This document shows positions 25,922 to 35,549 of a stretch of 64,000 nucleotides of DNA, in pieces; the first letter of the stretch is position 1; the number at the start of each line of letters is the position of its first letter. The translations under genes and the position numbers were made by a program. The notes beneath the pieces were generated by a model. That model had not been told where the DNA came from. It did not search any database and worked only from the letters and a program-made list of their open reading frames with translations. Source of the stretch: Cyclobacteriaceae bacterium (lineage in GTDB: Bacteria; Bacteroidota; Bacteroidia; Cytophagales; Cyclobacteriaceae); NCBI GenBank assembly GCA_016787665.1, contig JAEUUC010000013.1, forward strand, positions 1-64,000, in the 5' to 3' direction.

Positions 25922-27604
25922 TTATTTCACCAACTTCTTGTATTTGATGCGGTGGGGCTGATCGTCACCCAAACGCTTCTTCTTGTTTTCTTCGTACTCA
26001 CTAAAGCTGCCTTCGAACCAGAACACCTGCGAATCTCCCTCGAACGCCAGGATGTGCGTGCAGACCCGGTCGAGGAACCAGCGGTCGTGTGAAATGATAA
26101 CGGCACAGCCGGCAAAATTCTCCAATGCTTCTTCCAACGCTCGCAACGTGTTCACGTCAAGGTCGTTTGTCGGTTCATCCAGCAACAACAGGTTGCCACC
26201 CTGTTTCAGCGCAATGGCCAGGTGCACCCGGTTGCGCATACCACCAGACAGTTCTTTTACTTTTTTCTGCTGATCGGTGCCGCTAAAGTTGAATTTGCTC
26301 ACATAGGCACGGGAGTTCATTTCCTTGCCGCCAAGCATGATCAGGTCGTTGCCACCGGTGATGGCCCGGAAAACCGTATCCTCCGGTTTCAGATCATCAT
26401 GTTCCTGATCAACGTACGCGATCTTCACCGTCTCGCCAACTTTGAAGGTGCCCGTGTCCGGTTTTTCGCGGCCAATGATCATTTTGAAGAGAGTCGTCTT
26501 ACCGGCTCCGTTCGGGCCGATGATCCCCACGATGCCGGCCGGGGGCAACGAGAAATTCAGATTTTCATACAGGAGTTTGTCGCCATATCCTTTCGAAACG
26601 CCCTGAGCTTCGATCACTACGTTGCCAAGACGCGGTCCGGGGGGAATGAAAAGTTCCAGCTTTTCTTCGCGCTCCTTGGTTTCCTGGGTCAACAGTTTTT
26701 CATAGTTGGTTAAGCGGGCTTTACCTTTGGCTTGTCGTCCTTTCGGGTTCATGCGCACCCACTCCAACTCGCGCTCCAATGCCTTTTGTCGCTTGCTTTC
26801 GGTTTTCTCCTCCTGCTGCAGGCGTTTCTGCTTTTGGTCGAGCCAGCTGCTGTAATTTCCTTTCCACGGTATGCCTTCCCCGCGGTCCAGTTCAAGAATC
26901 CATCCCGCCACGTTATCGAGGAAGTAACGATCGTGCGTTACCGCTATAATGGTGCCCTTGTACTGGCGCAGGTGTTCCTCCAACCACAATACGGATTCAG
27001 CATCCAGGTGATTGGTGGGTTCATCCAACAGCAGGACATCCGGCTCGCGCAGCAACAGGCGGCAGAGGGCCACCCGTCTTTTTTCACCACCTGACAGAAA
27101 CTCAACCTTAGCATCGGGAGGCGGGCAGCGCAGGGCATCCATGGCCCGCTCAAGTTTGTGGTCAAGCTCCCAGGCATTAACGGCATCCAGTTTCTCCTGA
27201 ATTTCGCCTTGCTTGGTGATCAGTTTTTCCATTTTATCCGGGTCTTCCATCACCTCGGGGTCGGCAAACTTTTCATTGATCGCTTCGAACTCGCGCAGCA
27301 GCGCTACGGTTTCGTGCACGCCCTCTTCCACAATCTCTTTTACCGTCTTGGTTTTGTCCAGTTGGGGTTCCTGCTCCAGCAGCCCAACGGAGTACCCGAG
27401 ATCGGAAACCACCTCGCCCTGGAACTCCTTATCGATGCCGGCAATGATGCGAAGCAGCGAAGATTTTCCTGACCCATTAAGACCCAGCACGCCAATCTTG
27501 GCTCCATAGAAAAACGACAAATAGATGTCTTTGAGTACTTGTTTGTTGGGCGGGTAGATCTTGCTAACGCCCGACATGGAGAAAATGATTTTTTCGTCTG
27601 CCAT
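25922..27604 (-). CDS. ettA: EttA, energy-dependent translational throttle ABC-F protein
   Basis: The protein is 560 residues from the ATG at 27604. It has two ABC ATPase domains (Walker A GLNGSGKSS and GPNGAGKTT; signatures LSGGEKRR and LSGGMRNR; Walker B LLLDEPTNHLD and LLLDEPTNDLD). A helical arm lies in the first domain and a charged linker (~245-325) between them. The opening IIFSMSGVSKIYPPNKQVLKD and the RGEGIPWKGNYSSWLDQKQKRL segment identify EttA rather than Uup or antibiotic-resistance ABC-F proteins. EttA binds the ribosomal E site and couples elongation to the ATP/ADP ratio. A TATATTTG box sits 18 bp upstream. No transmembrane partner is expected. Confidence 0.95.
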   Translation of the reverse strand: MADEKIIFSMSGVSKIYPPNKQVLKDIYLSFFYGAKIGVLGLNGSGKSSLLRIIAGIDKEFQGEVVSDLGYSVGLLEQEPQLDKTKTVKEIVEEGVHETVALLREFEAINEKFADPEVMEDPDKMEKLITKQGEIQEKLDAVNAWELDHKLERAMDALRCPPPDAKVEFLSGGEKRRVALCRLLLREPDVLLLDEPTNHLDAESVLWLEEHLRQYKGTIIAVTHDRYFLDNVAGWILELDRGEGIPWKGNYSSWLDQKQKRLQQEEKTESKRQKALERELEWVRMNPKGRQAKGKARLTNYEKLLTQETKEREEKLELFIPPGPRLGNVVIEAQGVSKGYGDKLLYENLNFSLPPAGIVGIIGPNGAGKTTLFKMIIGREKPDTGTFKVGETVKIAYVDQEHDDLKPEDTVFRAITGGNDLIMLGGKEMNSRAYVSKFNFSGTDQQKKVKELSGGMRNRVHLAIALKQGGNLLLLDEPTNDLDVNTLRALEEALENFAGCAVIISHDRWFLDRVCTHILAFEGDSQVFWFEGSFSEYEENKKKRLGDDQPHRIKYKKLVK

Positions 27605-27622
27605 AGGTGTGGAATAAGCCCG

Positions 27623-27630
27623 CAAATATA
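27623..27630 (-). promoter_or_regulatory. -7 box before ettA
   Basis: Read on the minus strand this is TATATTTG, matching TAnnTTTG, 18 bp upstream of the ettA ATG. No clear -33 element was found. Confidence 0.45.
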
Positions 27631-27716
27631 ATAGAGGGACCCGTATGGCCGTTAGTGGTAAAAAATCAGGCAAAACAGAGTCAATTCGGGGTATTGTGGC
27701 CTTGGAAATTCACCTA

Positions 27717-27746
27717 TTGCTGGTGCACGAATTACTTCTATTTTTG
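27717..27746 (+). promoter_or_regulatory. Bacteroidota-type promoter, TTG-N19-TATTTTTG
   Basis: TTG at 27717-27719, exactly 19 bp, then TATTTTTG at 27739-27746, matching the -33/-7 architecture used by the primary sigma factor of this phylum. It ends 22 bp before the start of the DUF2795-like gene. Confidence 0.7.
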
Positions 27747-27768
27747 CGGGAAATTTAAAGGCGCTGAT

Positions 27769-27990
27769 ATGTACTGGACGTTGGAATTGGCCTCGTATCT
27801 CGAAGATGCACCGTGGCCCGCAACCAAAGATGAACTGATTGATTTTTCAATTCGTTCCGGGGCGCCACTCGAAGTGGTGGAGAACCTTCAGGAGTTGGAA
27901 GATGACGGGCAGCCGTATGAAAGCATCGAGGAAATCTGGCCGGACTACCCGACCAAAGAAGACTTCTTCTTTAATGAAGATGAATATTGA
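27769..27990 (+). CDS. DUF2795-like small acidic protein
   Basis: This 73-residue strongly acidic protein contains YLEDAPWPATKDELIDFSIRSGAP, the DUF2795 core, and ends in an acidic/aromatic tail (DYPTKEDFFFNEDEY). The start at 27769 lies 22 bp after a good promoter; the longer open frame runs through that promoter. Small proteins of this family are widespread in Cytophagales and Sphingobacteria, with no established function. A bidirectional terminator follows. Confidence 0.8.
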   Translation: MYWTLELASYLEDAPWPATKDELIDFSIRSGAPLEVVENLQELEDDGQPYESIEEIWPDYPTKEDFFFNEDEY

Positions 27991-28011
27991 CCGTCTTGTG
28001 ACATGACAACG

Positions 28012-28036
28012 AAAAAGGGCCGACCGGCCCTTTTTT
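28012..28036. terminator. Bidirectional terminator between DUF2795-like gene and ispD
   Basis: AAAAAGGGCC-GACC-GGCCCTTTTTT: the stem is flanked by A and T runs, so it works on both strands. The ispD stop codon (28035-28037) overlaps its right arm. Confidence 0.88.
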
Positions 28037-28706
28037 ATTTCCTGGCTTTCAGCAAAGCCTCACCAATCACGAGATCTTCGGGCGTGGTGATCTTGATGTT
28101 TTCGTAGCTGCCCTCGAAAAGCGAGATCACGTGCCCCGCCCGTTCGGCTACACTGGCATCGTCTGTCAGGCTGGGGTCTTCCTTGATTTCATAGGCGTTT
28201 TTGATCACAGACACACGGAACGTTTGAGGCGTTTGCACCAAACGGAAACGCGACCGGTCTACCGCTTTAGTGTTGTCCTGGTCGGTCATGCGGATTGACT
28301 CTTTGAGCCGCACAGCTGCGATAGCCGTTTCGTGAACAGCCGCCAGGCGAAAGGACGCCCCGATAATGTCCGAACTTACCAGTGGCCGAACGCCATCGTG
28401 AATGGCCACCAGCCCCTCCGTAGATATTTTTTCTAACCCTCGTTTTACGGACTGAAAACGCGTTTCTCCGCCTGTTTGGAGGACCACCGGATGGGTAAAC
28501 TGAAATTTCTTAACGATTTCATGCCAGATCGGGAAGTCATCCTCGGGAAGCACCAGCACGATTTTGATGTGGGGGGAGTACCTGAAAAAAGCATCGAGTG
28601 TGTGGAGTAACACCGGCCGCCCGGCCAGTTCCAGAAACTGCTTGGGCAGATGGCTTTTGATTCGCGTGCCCTTGCCACCAGCCACAATGAGCGCATACTC
28701 AGTCAT
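28035..28706 (-). CDS. ispD: IspD, 2-C-methyl-D-erythritol 4-phosphate cytidylyltransferase
   Basis: The protein is 223 residues, a normal length. The nucleotide-binding start YALIVAGGKGTRIKSHLPKQF is diagnostic. VAIHDGVRPLV and LVQTPQTF are the other IspD motifs, and the end (PEDLVIGEALL) fits too. It attaches CMP to methylerythritol phosphate in the non-mevalonate isoprenoid pathway. It stands alone, divergent from the small membrane protein gene at 28737. Confidence 0.96.
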   Translation of the reverse strand: MTEYALIVAGGKGTRIKSHLPKQFLELAGRPVLLHTLDAFFRYSPHIKIVLVLPEDDFPIWHEIVKKFQFTHPVVLQTGGETRFQSVKRGLEKISTEGLVAIHDGVRPLVSSDIIGASFRLAAVHETAIAAVRLKESIRMTDQDNTKAVDRSRFRLVQTPQTFRVSVIKNAYEIKEDPSLTDDASVAERAGHVISLFEGSYENIKITTPEDLVIGEALLKARK

Positions 28707-28722
28707 AATCGGTCAGGTTGCT

Positions 28723-28730
28723 TAACTTTG
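28723..28730 (+). promoter_or_regulatory. -7 box in the ispD divergent gap
   Basis: TAACTTTG matches TAnnTTTG and lies 6 bp before the ATG at 28737. No -33 TTTG is seen at the usual distance. If used, the leader would be ~3 nt. Confidence 0.4.
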
Positions 28731-28736
28731 AGTTAT

Positions 28737-28982
28737 ATGATGATCATCCGCATTCTGCTGCTGGGCTTCAGCGCTGCTGTCTTCACGTTTCTAATCTACC
28801 GGTTGTTGCAGATTTACCGTTCCGGGCATCCGCAACGCAGCATGCAGTTAACCATTGGGGTTATCTTATTGCTGCTGCCGGCTGTTGTCATTGTTGGCTT
28901 TATCAAGCCAACCTGGCACTATCTGCTGTTCTACCCGGTGGCGATCTCTTTGTTCCTTTATCTGGTCAGGTCCAACCAGTAG
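28737..28982 (+). CDS. Small membrane protein of unknown function
   Basis: This 81-residue protein has three hydrophobic segments (residues ~3-21, ~36-55 and ~60-77) and a basic loop (RLLQIYRSGHPQRS). It starts at ATG 28737 or the adjacent ATG at 28740. It lies between divergent ispD and convergent queA, with 3 bp between its stop and the queA stop. Not recognised as a named family. Confidence 0.65.
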   Translation: MMIIRILLLGFSAAVFTFLIYRLLQIYRSGHPQRSMQLTIGVILLLLPAVVIVGFIKPTWHYLLFYPVAISLFLYLVRSNQ

Positions 28983-28985
28983 ACC

Positions 28986-30032
28986 TTAGATAATCAGCAT
29001 AGCATCGCCATAGGTGAGAAACTTGTATTTCTCTTTTTTGGCCACCTCGTAAGCCTTCATCACCAGATCATAACCGCCAAAGGCACACGCCATCATCATC
29101 AACGTAGACTCGGGCTGGTGAAAGTTAGTGACCATGGCGCTGCAAATCTTGAAATCGTAAGGTGGGAAGATAAACTTGTCTGTCCACCCGCTGCGCTCTT
29201 TCAATCGGTTAGTAGCCGATACGGCTGTCTCTAAAGCCCGCATGGTGGTCGTGCCTACCGCGCAAACCTTGTTTTTACTTTCCAGGGCACGGTTGACCAC
29301 CTTCACGGCTTCAGGCCCCACAATGAAATTCTCGGAATCCATTTTGTGCTTGGTCAGATCTTCCACATCAACGGCACGAAAGGTGCCCAGCCCAATGTGC
29401 AGTGTAACAAACGTGAAGTCGATGCCCTTGATTTGAAGGCGCTTCATCAACTGCTTGGTGAAGTGGAGGCCGGCCGTAGGCGCAGCTACGGCACCCTTGT
29501 TTTTGGCGTAAATGGTTTGAAAACGCTCTTTGTCTTCCGGCTTTACCTTACGCTTGATATACTTGGGAAGCGGAGTTTCGCCCAGCGATTCCACCACGCG
29601 CTCAAACGACTCGGAATCTCCCTCGTAGAGGAAACGGATGGTGCGCCCGCGCGAGGTGGTATTATCCACCACTTCGGCCACCAGGTCGCCATCACCGAAG
29701 TATAACTTGTTGCCCACACGAATTTTTCTGGCCGGATCAACCAACACATCCCACAGGTGTAACTCGGGGTTTAGCTCGCGCAGGAGAAACACCTCGATTT
29801 TGGCACCGGTCTTCTCCTTTCGGCCGTATAAACGGGCCGGGAAAACCATGGTGTCGTTGCCGACAAATACATCGCCCTCGTCAAAATAGTTGACAATGTC
29901 TTTGAAAACCTTGTGCTCGATTTTTCCGGTGGCTTTGTGGATCACCATCATCCGGGCATCATCACGATTTTCAGCCGGATCGTTGGCAATTAAACTGTTG
30001 GGGAGGTCGAACTTGAATTCGGATAATTTCAT
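28986..30032 (-). CDS. queA: QueA, SAM:tRNA ribosyltransferase-isomerase
   Basis: The protein is 348 residues. [28 protein letters not shown] at the N-terminus, [24 protein letters not shown] and [12 protein letters not shown] are QueA signatures. It transfers the ribosyl part of S-adenosylmethionine to 7-aminomethyl-7-deazaguanine in tRNA, making epoxyqueuosine. No other queuosine genes are nearby. Confidence 0.96.
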   Translation of the reverse strand: MKLSEFKFDLPNSLIANDPAENRDDARMMVIHKATGKIEHKVFKDIVNYFDEGDVFVGNDTMVFPARLYGRKEKTGAKIEVFLLRELNPELHLWDVLVDPARKIRVGNKLYFGDGDLVAEVVDNTTSRGRTIRFLYEGDSESFERVVESLGETPLPKYIKRKVKPEDKERFQTIYAKNKGAVAAPTAGLHFTKQLMKRLQIKGIDFTFVTLHIGLGTFRAVDVEDLTKHKMDSENFIVGPEAVKVVNRALESKNKVCAVGTTTMRALETAVSATNRLKERSGWTDKFIFPPYDFKICSAMVTNFHQPESTLMMMACAFGGYDLVMKAYEVAKKEKYKFLTYGDAMLII

Positions 30033-30148
30033 AAGCTTACGGGCCGGGCATAGCTGCCCTATTTTATTTTAAAGGCTGCAAAAATAGGAAATTGTTTTAA
30101 TTGGCCATTTTTGTAACCCAAAACCGCTTTTTCTGCGTTATTAGCAAA

Positions 30149-31420
30149 ATGCTCACCCTCCGCCTGATTTACGAAAGCTTTGGATTTGCCTGGAAAGCGC
30201 TGCGATCCAACCTATTGCGTACCATTCTGTCCCTGCTGGGGGTCACCATCGGAATCTTTGCCATCATTGCCGTTCTCACGCTGGTCGACTCCCTGGAGAA
30301 AAGCGTCAAAGACAGCCTGAATTCCCTCGGATCCGATGTTTTGTACGTGGACAAGTTTCCGTGGGATGGCGGAGGTGGTGGTCGCGATTGGTGGAAAAGT
30401 TACATTAAATGGCCAACGGCCTCTTACAAAGAGTACCGGTTCCTGAAGTCCAATCTCCAGAATGCCTCGGCCGTGTGCGTATACGCGCAAATCGGTAATG
30501 TGCGTGTCAAGCGGGGAAATAACAGTATTGGCCGCATTACACTTATGGCCGGTTCGGACGGCTACGACAAGGTCTTCGATACCAACATCCTGACGGGGCG
30601 CTATTTTAGCGAAGCGGAACTAAATGCCGGGCGCGATGTGATCATTCTGGGCTATCAGTTGGCCGACAAGCTCTTCCCGAATGGAGAAAATCCGATCGGA
30701 AAGGTCGTCAAGATCAAGAACCGGGGTTTTAGTGTCATTGGCGTGTTGGCAAAGAAGGGCAAGAACGCCTTTGGAGGGGAGGGCGAGGACTACACCTGCC
30801 TCATTCCGTACGATGCCGTCCGAAAAATTTACAATACCGGAACAGGTCGTTGGTACGAATTCAACACCCGATCCATTATCGGCCTTAAGGGTATCTCAAC
30901 CGATCTGGGCCTGGTTGAATTGGAAAATGAAACGAGGGGTTTGATGCGGGTGAAAAGGGGATTAAAGCCAACTGAAAAAGAGAACTTTTCGATCAACCGG
31001 CCCGAAGCAATTCTGAAAATCATTAGCGGTGTTTTTGATGTGCTCAGTTTGGCCGGTTGGGTGATTGGTGGCTTTTCCATTCTGGTGGGTGGTTTTGGTA
31101 TCGCTAACATCATGTTTGTTTCCGTGAAGGAGCGCACCAGCATTATCGGTTTGCAGAAATCGTTGGGCGCCAAGAACTATTTCATCCTGTTTCAATTTTT
31201 GTTTGAAGCCATTTTCCTCAGCCTCATTGGAGGATTAGCGGGCTTGTTCCTGGTCTACCTGCTTACCTTGGCCCCGTTTGGGTCATTGCAAGTGATTTTG
31301 TCTGTGAAGAATATCGTGCTCGGGTTAACGGTTTCCAGCCTCATCGGTGTGATAGCGGGTATTGTGCCGGCCGCACTGGCTGCCCGCCTCGATCCAGTGA
31401 CCGCTATTCGGGCAAACTAA
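30149..31420 (+). CDS. ABC transporter permease, MacB/FtsX type
   Basis: The protein is 423 residues from the ATG at 30149. A transmembrane helix at ~20-45 (SNLLRTILSLLGVTIGIFAIIAVLTLVDSL) is followed by a MacB-type periplasmic domain. Three helices of the FtsX domain come next (~290-420), ending in LAARLDPVTAIRAN, the classic terminus of MacB-like permeases. A Gly-rich DGGGGGRDW loop lies at ~70. Such permeases work with a separate ATPase and often a periplasmic adaptor. Neither gene is adjacent, so partners must be elsewhere. Substrate unknown; mechanotransmission rather than transport is possible. Confidence 0.88.
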   Translation: MLTLRLIYESFGFAWKALRSNLLRTILSLLGVTIGIFAIIAVLTLVDSLEKSVKDSLNSLGSDVLYVDKFPWDGGGGGRDWWKSYIKWPTASYKEYRFLKSNLQNASAVCVYAQIGNVRVKRGNNSIGRITLMAGSDGYDKVFDTNILTGRYFSEAELNAGRDVIILGYQLADKLFPNGENPIGKVVKIKNRGFSVIGVLAKKGKNAFGGEGEDYTCLIPYDAVRKIYNTGTGRWYEFNTRSIIGLKGISTDLGLVELENETRGLMRVKRGLKPTEKENFSINRPEAILKIISGVFDVLSLAGWVIGGFSILVGGFGIANIMFVSVKERTSIIGLQKSLGAKNYFILFQFLFEAIFLSLIGGLAGLFLVYLLTLAPFGSLQVILSVKNIVLGLTVSSLIGVIAGIVPAALAARLDPVTAIRAN

Positions 31421-31435
31421 AGCTGATAAGACAAC

Positions 31436-31471
31436 AAAAAAGGGGTTGACGTTTACGCCAACCCCTTTTTC
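31436..31471. terminator. Bidirectional terminator between permease and recA
   Basis: AAAAAGGGGTTGACG-TTTA-CGCCAACCCCTTTTT: a 10-bp stem with one A/C mismatch, flanked by A and T runs, between convergent genes. Confidence 0.88.
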
Positions 31472-31487
31472 TTGCTGAATCGATTGA

Positions 31488-32513
31488 CTACTCCTCTTTC
31501 TTACCCTTCGCTTCTTCCCCGGTAGCAATTTTTTCTTTGATCTTCTTTTCCAGTTCGTCTGCCAATTCCGGATTGTCCTCAATCAATTGTTTTACGGCAT
31601 CGCGGCCCTGGCCCAACTTGTTGCCGTTGTAACTAAACCAGCTTCCGGATTTCTGAATCACGTTGAGTTCCACGCCCAGGTCGACAATTTCGCCCGACTT
31701 GGAAATGCCCCTGCCGTACATGATGTCGAACTCAACTACTTTAAACGGAGGCGCCACTTTGTTCTTCACTACTTTCACCCGCACGCGGTTACCGGTTACA
31801 TCATCGCTGGACTCCTTGATTTGTCCGATTCTCCGGATATCCAGACGCACCGAAGCGTAAAACTTCAAAGCGTTACCACCCGTGGTGGTCTCGGGATTGC
31901 CGAACATCACCCCGATTTTTTCGCGAAGCTGATTGATGAACACACAGGCACATCCCGTTTTGCTAATGGTTCCGGTAAGTTTGCGAAGGGCCTGGCTCAT
32001 CAGGCGTGCCTGTAAGCCCATTTTACTCTCGCCCATTTCGCCTTCTAATTCTCCCTTCGGCACCAGCGCAGCCACCGAGTCGATGACAATAATGTCAATC
32101 GCACCGGAGCGGATAAGGTGTTCGGCAATTTCCAACGCCTGCTCACCATTGTCGGGTTGCGAGATCAGGAGGTTTTCGGTGTCGATGCCCAGCCTCTCGG
32201 CATAACTCTTGTCAAAGGCGTGTTCGGCATCAATGAACGCAGCCATGCCACCTTTCTTTTGCGCTTCCGCGATCGCGTGCATGGTCAACGTTGTTTTGCC
32301 CGAGGATTCCGGCCCGTAAATCTCGGTTACACGGCCGCGGGGAATGCCACCAATGCCCAGGGCAATGTCCAACCCGAGCGAGCCGGTAGAAATGGCCGGT
32401 ACATCGATTACCCGCTCGTCACTTAACTTCATCACGGCTCCTTTACCGTAGGTCTTTTCCAGTTTGTCGATCGTTAACTGGAGCGCTTTCATTTTCTCTT
32501 TTACGTCACTCAT
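31488..32513 (-). CDS. recA: RecA recombinase
   Basis: The protein is 341 residues from the ATG at 32513 ([11 protein letters not shown]); the open frame upstream has no RecA similarity. Walker A is GPESSGKTT, the MAW motif region is YGKGAVMKL, loop L2 is [22 protein letters not shown], and the C-terminal acidic/Lys-rich tail ends GKKEE. It forms filaments on single-stranded DNA for recombination and, where LexA exists, for SOS induction. recX and lexA are not adjacent. The ~165-bp upstream region shows no clear LexA-like box. Confidence 0.98.
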   Translation of the reverse strand: MSDVKEKMKALQLTIDKLEKTYGKGAVMKLSDERVIDVPAISTGSLGLDIALGIGGIPRGRVTEIYGPESSGKTTLTMHAIAEAQKKGGMAAFIDAEHAFDKSYAERLGIDTENLLISQPDNGEQALEIAEHLIRSGAIDIIVIDSVAALVPKGELEGEMGESKMGLQARLMSQALRKLTGTISKTGCACVFINQLREKIGVMFGNPETTTGGNALKFYASVRLDIRRIGQIKESSDDVTGNRVRVKVVKNKVAPPFKVVEFDIMYGRGISKSGEIVDLGVELNVIQKSGSWFSYNGNKLGQGRDAVKQLIEDNPELADELEKKIKEKIATGEEAKGKKEE

Positions 32514-32679
32514 ATACTTGTATTTATTATTTCTTTCGGGGATGCCCGGTTGGGCAGGCTCGGGCGGTGAAATTACATTCTGTTTGCAGAAATCAGGTAG
32601 GCAGCACTCTTTTATTTCTTGTATTATTGAAGTCATGGAGTAAATCAGGCAGGGTATTGATTTTGAAAAAGAGCCAGTT

Positions 32680-33705
32680 ATGCGGAGAAAGATTTTAGCG
32701 GTGGTGGCGTTGGTGGTGGTGGTCCTGGCGGTTTGGCAGTGGGAACTGCTTTCCTACGGCATCAACCAGGGCCTTTGGCAGTGGCGCATCGTTCGCGATG
32801 CACGGCCCATTGCCGAATGCCTGGCCGACCCCACGTTCCCCGACTCACTGAAGGCTAAACTTCGACTTATTCCGGCCATTCGCCAGTTTGCCATCGATTC
32901 ACTGGGCCTGCACGACACGGAAAACTACCAGGCGGTGTACGATCAAAAGGGGAAGGAAATTCTTTGGGTCGTGATGGCCTGTGAACCCTTTGCCTTGCGC
33001 GCCAAGGAATGGACATTTCCGGTGGTGGGCAGCGTTCCGTACAAGGGCTATTTCGAAAAGCCAAAAGCTGAGCATGAACGCGATCAATTGATGGCGGCCG
33101 GCTACGATGTGTCCATTCGCAATCCTGGCGGCTGGTCCACACTCGGTTGGTTCAACGATCCGATACTAACCGGCATGCTGAGCCGTGATGAAGGAGACCT
33201 GGCCAGCCTCATTATTCACGAGATGGTGCACGCTACACTTTGGGTGCCGGACAGCGTAGATTTTAATGAGAATTTGGCTTCGTTTATTGGCGATACAGCC
33301 GCCTATTTTTTTTTAAGATCGCATTTTGGCGAACATTCACCTGAATACCGGGCCTACCTGGAGGATGATCAGGACTATCGGAAATACAGCCGACATGTCA
33401 TTCGGGGCACGCGGCAACTGGACTCTCTCTATCGCACATTTAGTCCCATTGACTCGGTCGCGGTGAAACGGCAAAAGAAGCAGGAATTGATTCACGAAAT
33501 TATCTCCACGATGGATACGTTGAGCCTTTATGATAAGCCAAAGCGAACCTCGAGATTTCTCAAGAAGCTACCCAACAACACGTATTTTATTTCATTCCTG
33601 TATTACCAATCGCGGCAATCACAGTTTGGCGAAATCCTCGAACGGCAGTTTAACGGTAACATCCGCGCGATGATCCAACACTACCGGGAACGGTACCCCC
33701 AGTAG
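32680..33705 (+). CDS. Membrane-anchored zinc aminopeptidase (PF10023 type)
   Basis: The protein is 341 residues with an N-terminal membrane helix (residues ~5-20). A gluzincin motif HEMVHATLW (His180, Glu181, His184) is followed by NENLASF (Glu197 as third zinc ligand), the signature of the putative aminopeptidase family PF10023. The catalytic part should face the periplasm. All metal ligands are present. It stands alone, divergent from recA; the substrate is not known. Confidence 0.83.
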   Translation: MRRKILAVVALVVVVLAVWQWELLSYGINQGLWQWRIVRDARPIAECLADPTFPDSLKAKLRLIPAIRQFAIDSLGLHDTENYQAVYDQKGKEILWVVMACEPFALRAKEWTFPVVGSVPYKGYFEKPKAEHERDQLMAAGYDVSIRNPGGWSTLGWFNDPILTGMLSRDEGDLASLIIHEMVHATLWVPDSVDFNENLASFIGDTAAYFFLRSHFGEHSPEYRAYLEDDQDYRKYSRHVIRGTRQLDSLYRTFSPIDSVAVKRQKKQELIHEIISTMDTLSLYDKPKRTSRFLKKLPNNTYFISFLYYQSRQSQFGEILERQFNGNIRAMIQHYRERYPQ

Positions 33706-33755
33706 GGCGTGTTGAGTGTTAGTCATTAAGTAATTGTTAAGTGGATAACACTGCG

Positions 33756-33786
33756 TTTCAATTCGCTTAATTTCTCTCTACTTTTG
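33756..33786 (+). promoter_or_regulatory. Promoter of the two-component operon
   Basis: TTTC at 33756-33759 (one off TTTG), 19 bp, then TACTTTTG at 33779-33786. It ends 21 bp before the response regulator ATG. Confidence 0.6.
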
Positions 33787-33807
33787 ACGTGTTAATCATT
33801 CACACCT

Positions 33808-34494
33808 ATGGGTAAGCCATCGCACAAAGTACTCGTTGTAGATGACGAAGAGCCCATTTTGGAGTTACTGAAGTACAATCTCGAAAAACAGGGCTTTGAA
33901 GTTGAAACCGCTTCAAACGGCATTGAGGCCGTGGACACGGCCCGCAGGTTTCACCCGGATCTCGTTTTGCTGGATATCATGATGCCCAAGATGGACGGTG
34001 TGGAGGCTTGCCGGCAGATTCGCGCAACACCTGAACTGCAAAATATCTTTATCGTTTTCCTGACCGCCCGCGCGGAGGAATATTCGGAGGTGGCCGCTTT
34101 CGATGTGGGGGCCGATGACTACATCCTGAAGCCCATCAAACCCCGGGCGCTGGTTAGCCGGATCAATGCCCTGTTTCGCAGGGATTCCAAGAAGAAGAAC
34201 ACCGCAACTCAAATCAATGTAGGTGGTTTACTCATTGACCGCACCAGCTACACCATCAAAGTCAAGAACAAGGAAATCAGCTTGCCCAAGAAAGAGTTTG
34301 AATTGCTGTTCTTCCTGGCGCAAAATCCCAACAAGGTTTTTAGCCGCGATGATTTGTTGCAGAATATCTGGGGAACCGATGTTTACGTGTTGGCGCGCAC
34401 GGTGGATGTGCATATCCGAAAAGTGCGCGAAAAGATTGGAGATGACTATATTACCACGGTAAAAGGCGTGGGATATAAGTTCAATCTTCAGTAA
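33808..34494 (+). CDS. Response regulator, OmpR/PhoB family
   Basis: The protein is 228 residues. The receiver domain has VVDDEEP, phosphoacceptor Asp56 in LLDIMMPKMDG, Thr in FLTAR and Lys in ILKPIK. The C-terminal winged helix (~135-228) has LPKKEFELLFFLAQNPNKVFSRDDLL and VHIRKVREKIG...TVKGVGYKF. The histidine kinase gene follows after 3 bp. In Bacteroidota this PhoB/PhoR-like pair often stands alone. The signal is unknown and no phosphate transport genes are near. Confidence 0.93.
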   Translation: MGKPSHKVLVVDDEEPILELLKYNLEKQGFEVETASNGIEAVDTARRFHPDLVLLDIMMPKMDGVEACRQIRATPELQNIFIVFLTARAEEYSEVAAFDVGADDYILKPIKPRALVSRINALFRRDSKKKNTATQINVGGLLIDRTSYTIKVKNKEISLPKKEFELLFFLAQNPNKVFSRDDLLQNIWGTDVYVLARTVDVHIRKVREKIGDDYITTVKGVGYKFNLQ

Positions 34495-34497
34495 TCC

Positions 34498-35547
34498 ATG
34501 GTTTATAGTGCCCGTGTACTAGCCTTATTGTTGGCTGGCAGCATCGCGCTGGTAACCGGCTCGTTTCTCTCGTTACTCGAAGGTATTGATTTGAGCGAGG
34601 TATTGGTGGCCTCCGCCATTAGTTTCTCCAGTGCCTACCTGTTGGTGTTTGTGGTGCTGGAGTTCCTGATCTTCAAAGAGATTAACAAAATCTACAAGTT
34701 GATGGGCAAGCTTCGCAAACGCGAGTTATCCGGTCTCTCAAAAGCAAAATCGGGTGCGCTTAATCCCTTGCAGAAAATCAATGAAGAGATATTTGCGTTT
34801 GCCTCACTCAAGCAAAAGGAGATTGATGAGTTGAAAAAACTGGAAGCCTTCCGAAAGGAATTTATTGCCGATGTCTCGCATGAGTTAAAGACTCCCATTT
34901 TTGCCGCCCAGGGTTTTGTTCATACGCTACTGGATGGTGCCGTGAACGACAAACAGGTGCGGACCAAGTTTTTGAAAAAGGCAGCCAAAAGCCTGGATGG
35001 CCTCGATGCCCTGGTGCAGGACTTGTTGACCCTTTCACAAATCGAGACCGGTGACATCAAGATGCATTTCGAACAGATTGACTTGCGCAAACTGGCCGAG
35101 GAGGTGATCGACCAATTTGAAGAAAAGGCCGAGAAGAAAAAGGTACGCCTCAAACTGCAGGCCGATGGCCATGATCGTGTCGTGGCGTACGCAGATTGGC
35201 AGCGCATCGGGCAGGTGCTGACCAACCTCATTTCAAACGCGATCAACTACACTCCTGAAGGGGGTGAGGTTAGCGTATCTTTTGAAGTTTCGAAAAAAAA
35301 TGTGTTGGTAGTTGTGCGAGATACGGGTGTGGGCATTCCGGCCGCTGATCTGCCCCGTATATTTGAACGTTTTTATCGGGTGGACAAAAGCCGCAGCCGG
35401 GAAAAAGGAGGAACCGGTTTGGGCCTGGCTATAGTCAAGCACATACTGGAAGGTCATTCAACCCGTGCGGAGGTTGACAGTACGGTCGGCAAAGGATCCA
35501 CCTTTAGTTTTAAACTCACTCGAACAAAAGCTAATGAGGAGCAGTAG
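34498..35547 (+). CDS. Sensor histidine kinase, PhoR-like
   Basis: The protein is 349 residues with two transmembrane helices at ~5-25 and ~35-57 and almost no periplasmic loop between them, so it may sense within the membrane or from the cytoplasm. The H-box is ADVSHELKTP (His128). The HATPase_c domain has NLISNAINYTPEGG, DTGVGIP, FERFYR and GGTGLGLAIVKH. It partners the response regulator 3 bp upstream. The next gene, a beta-barrel protein, starts 2 bp downstream and is a candidate member of the same operon. Confidence 0.93.
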   Translation: MVYSARVLALLLAGSIALVTGSFLSLLEGIDLSEVLVASAISFSSAYLLVFVVLEFLIFKEINKIYKLMGKLRKRELSGLSKAKSGALNPLQKINEEIFAFASLKQKEIDELKKLEAFRKEFIADVSHELKTPIFAAQGFVHTLLDGAVNDKQVRTKFLKKAAKSLDGLDALVQDLLTLSQIETGDIKMHFEQIDLRKLAEEVIDQFEEKAEKKKVRLKLQADGHDRVVAYADWQRIGQVLTNLISNAINYTPEGGEVSVSFEVSKKNVLVVVRDTGVGIPAADLPRIFERFYRVDKSRSREKGGTGLGLAIVKHILEGHSTRAEVDSTVGKGSTFSFKLTRTKANEEQ

Positions 35548-35549
35548 GT

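Noticed and set aside
31488..32636. RecA with a 41-residue N-terminal extension
   Set aside because: The extension resembles no RecA and is Cys/Pro-rich; the ATG at 32513 begins the normal family N-terminus.
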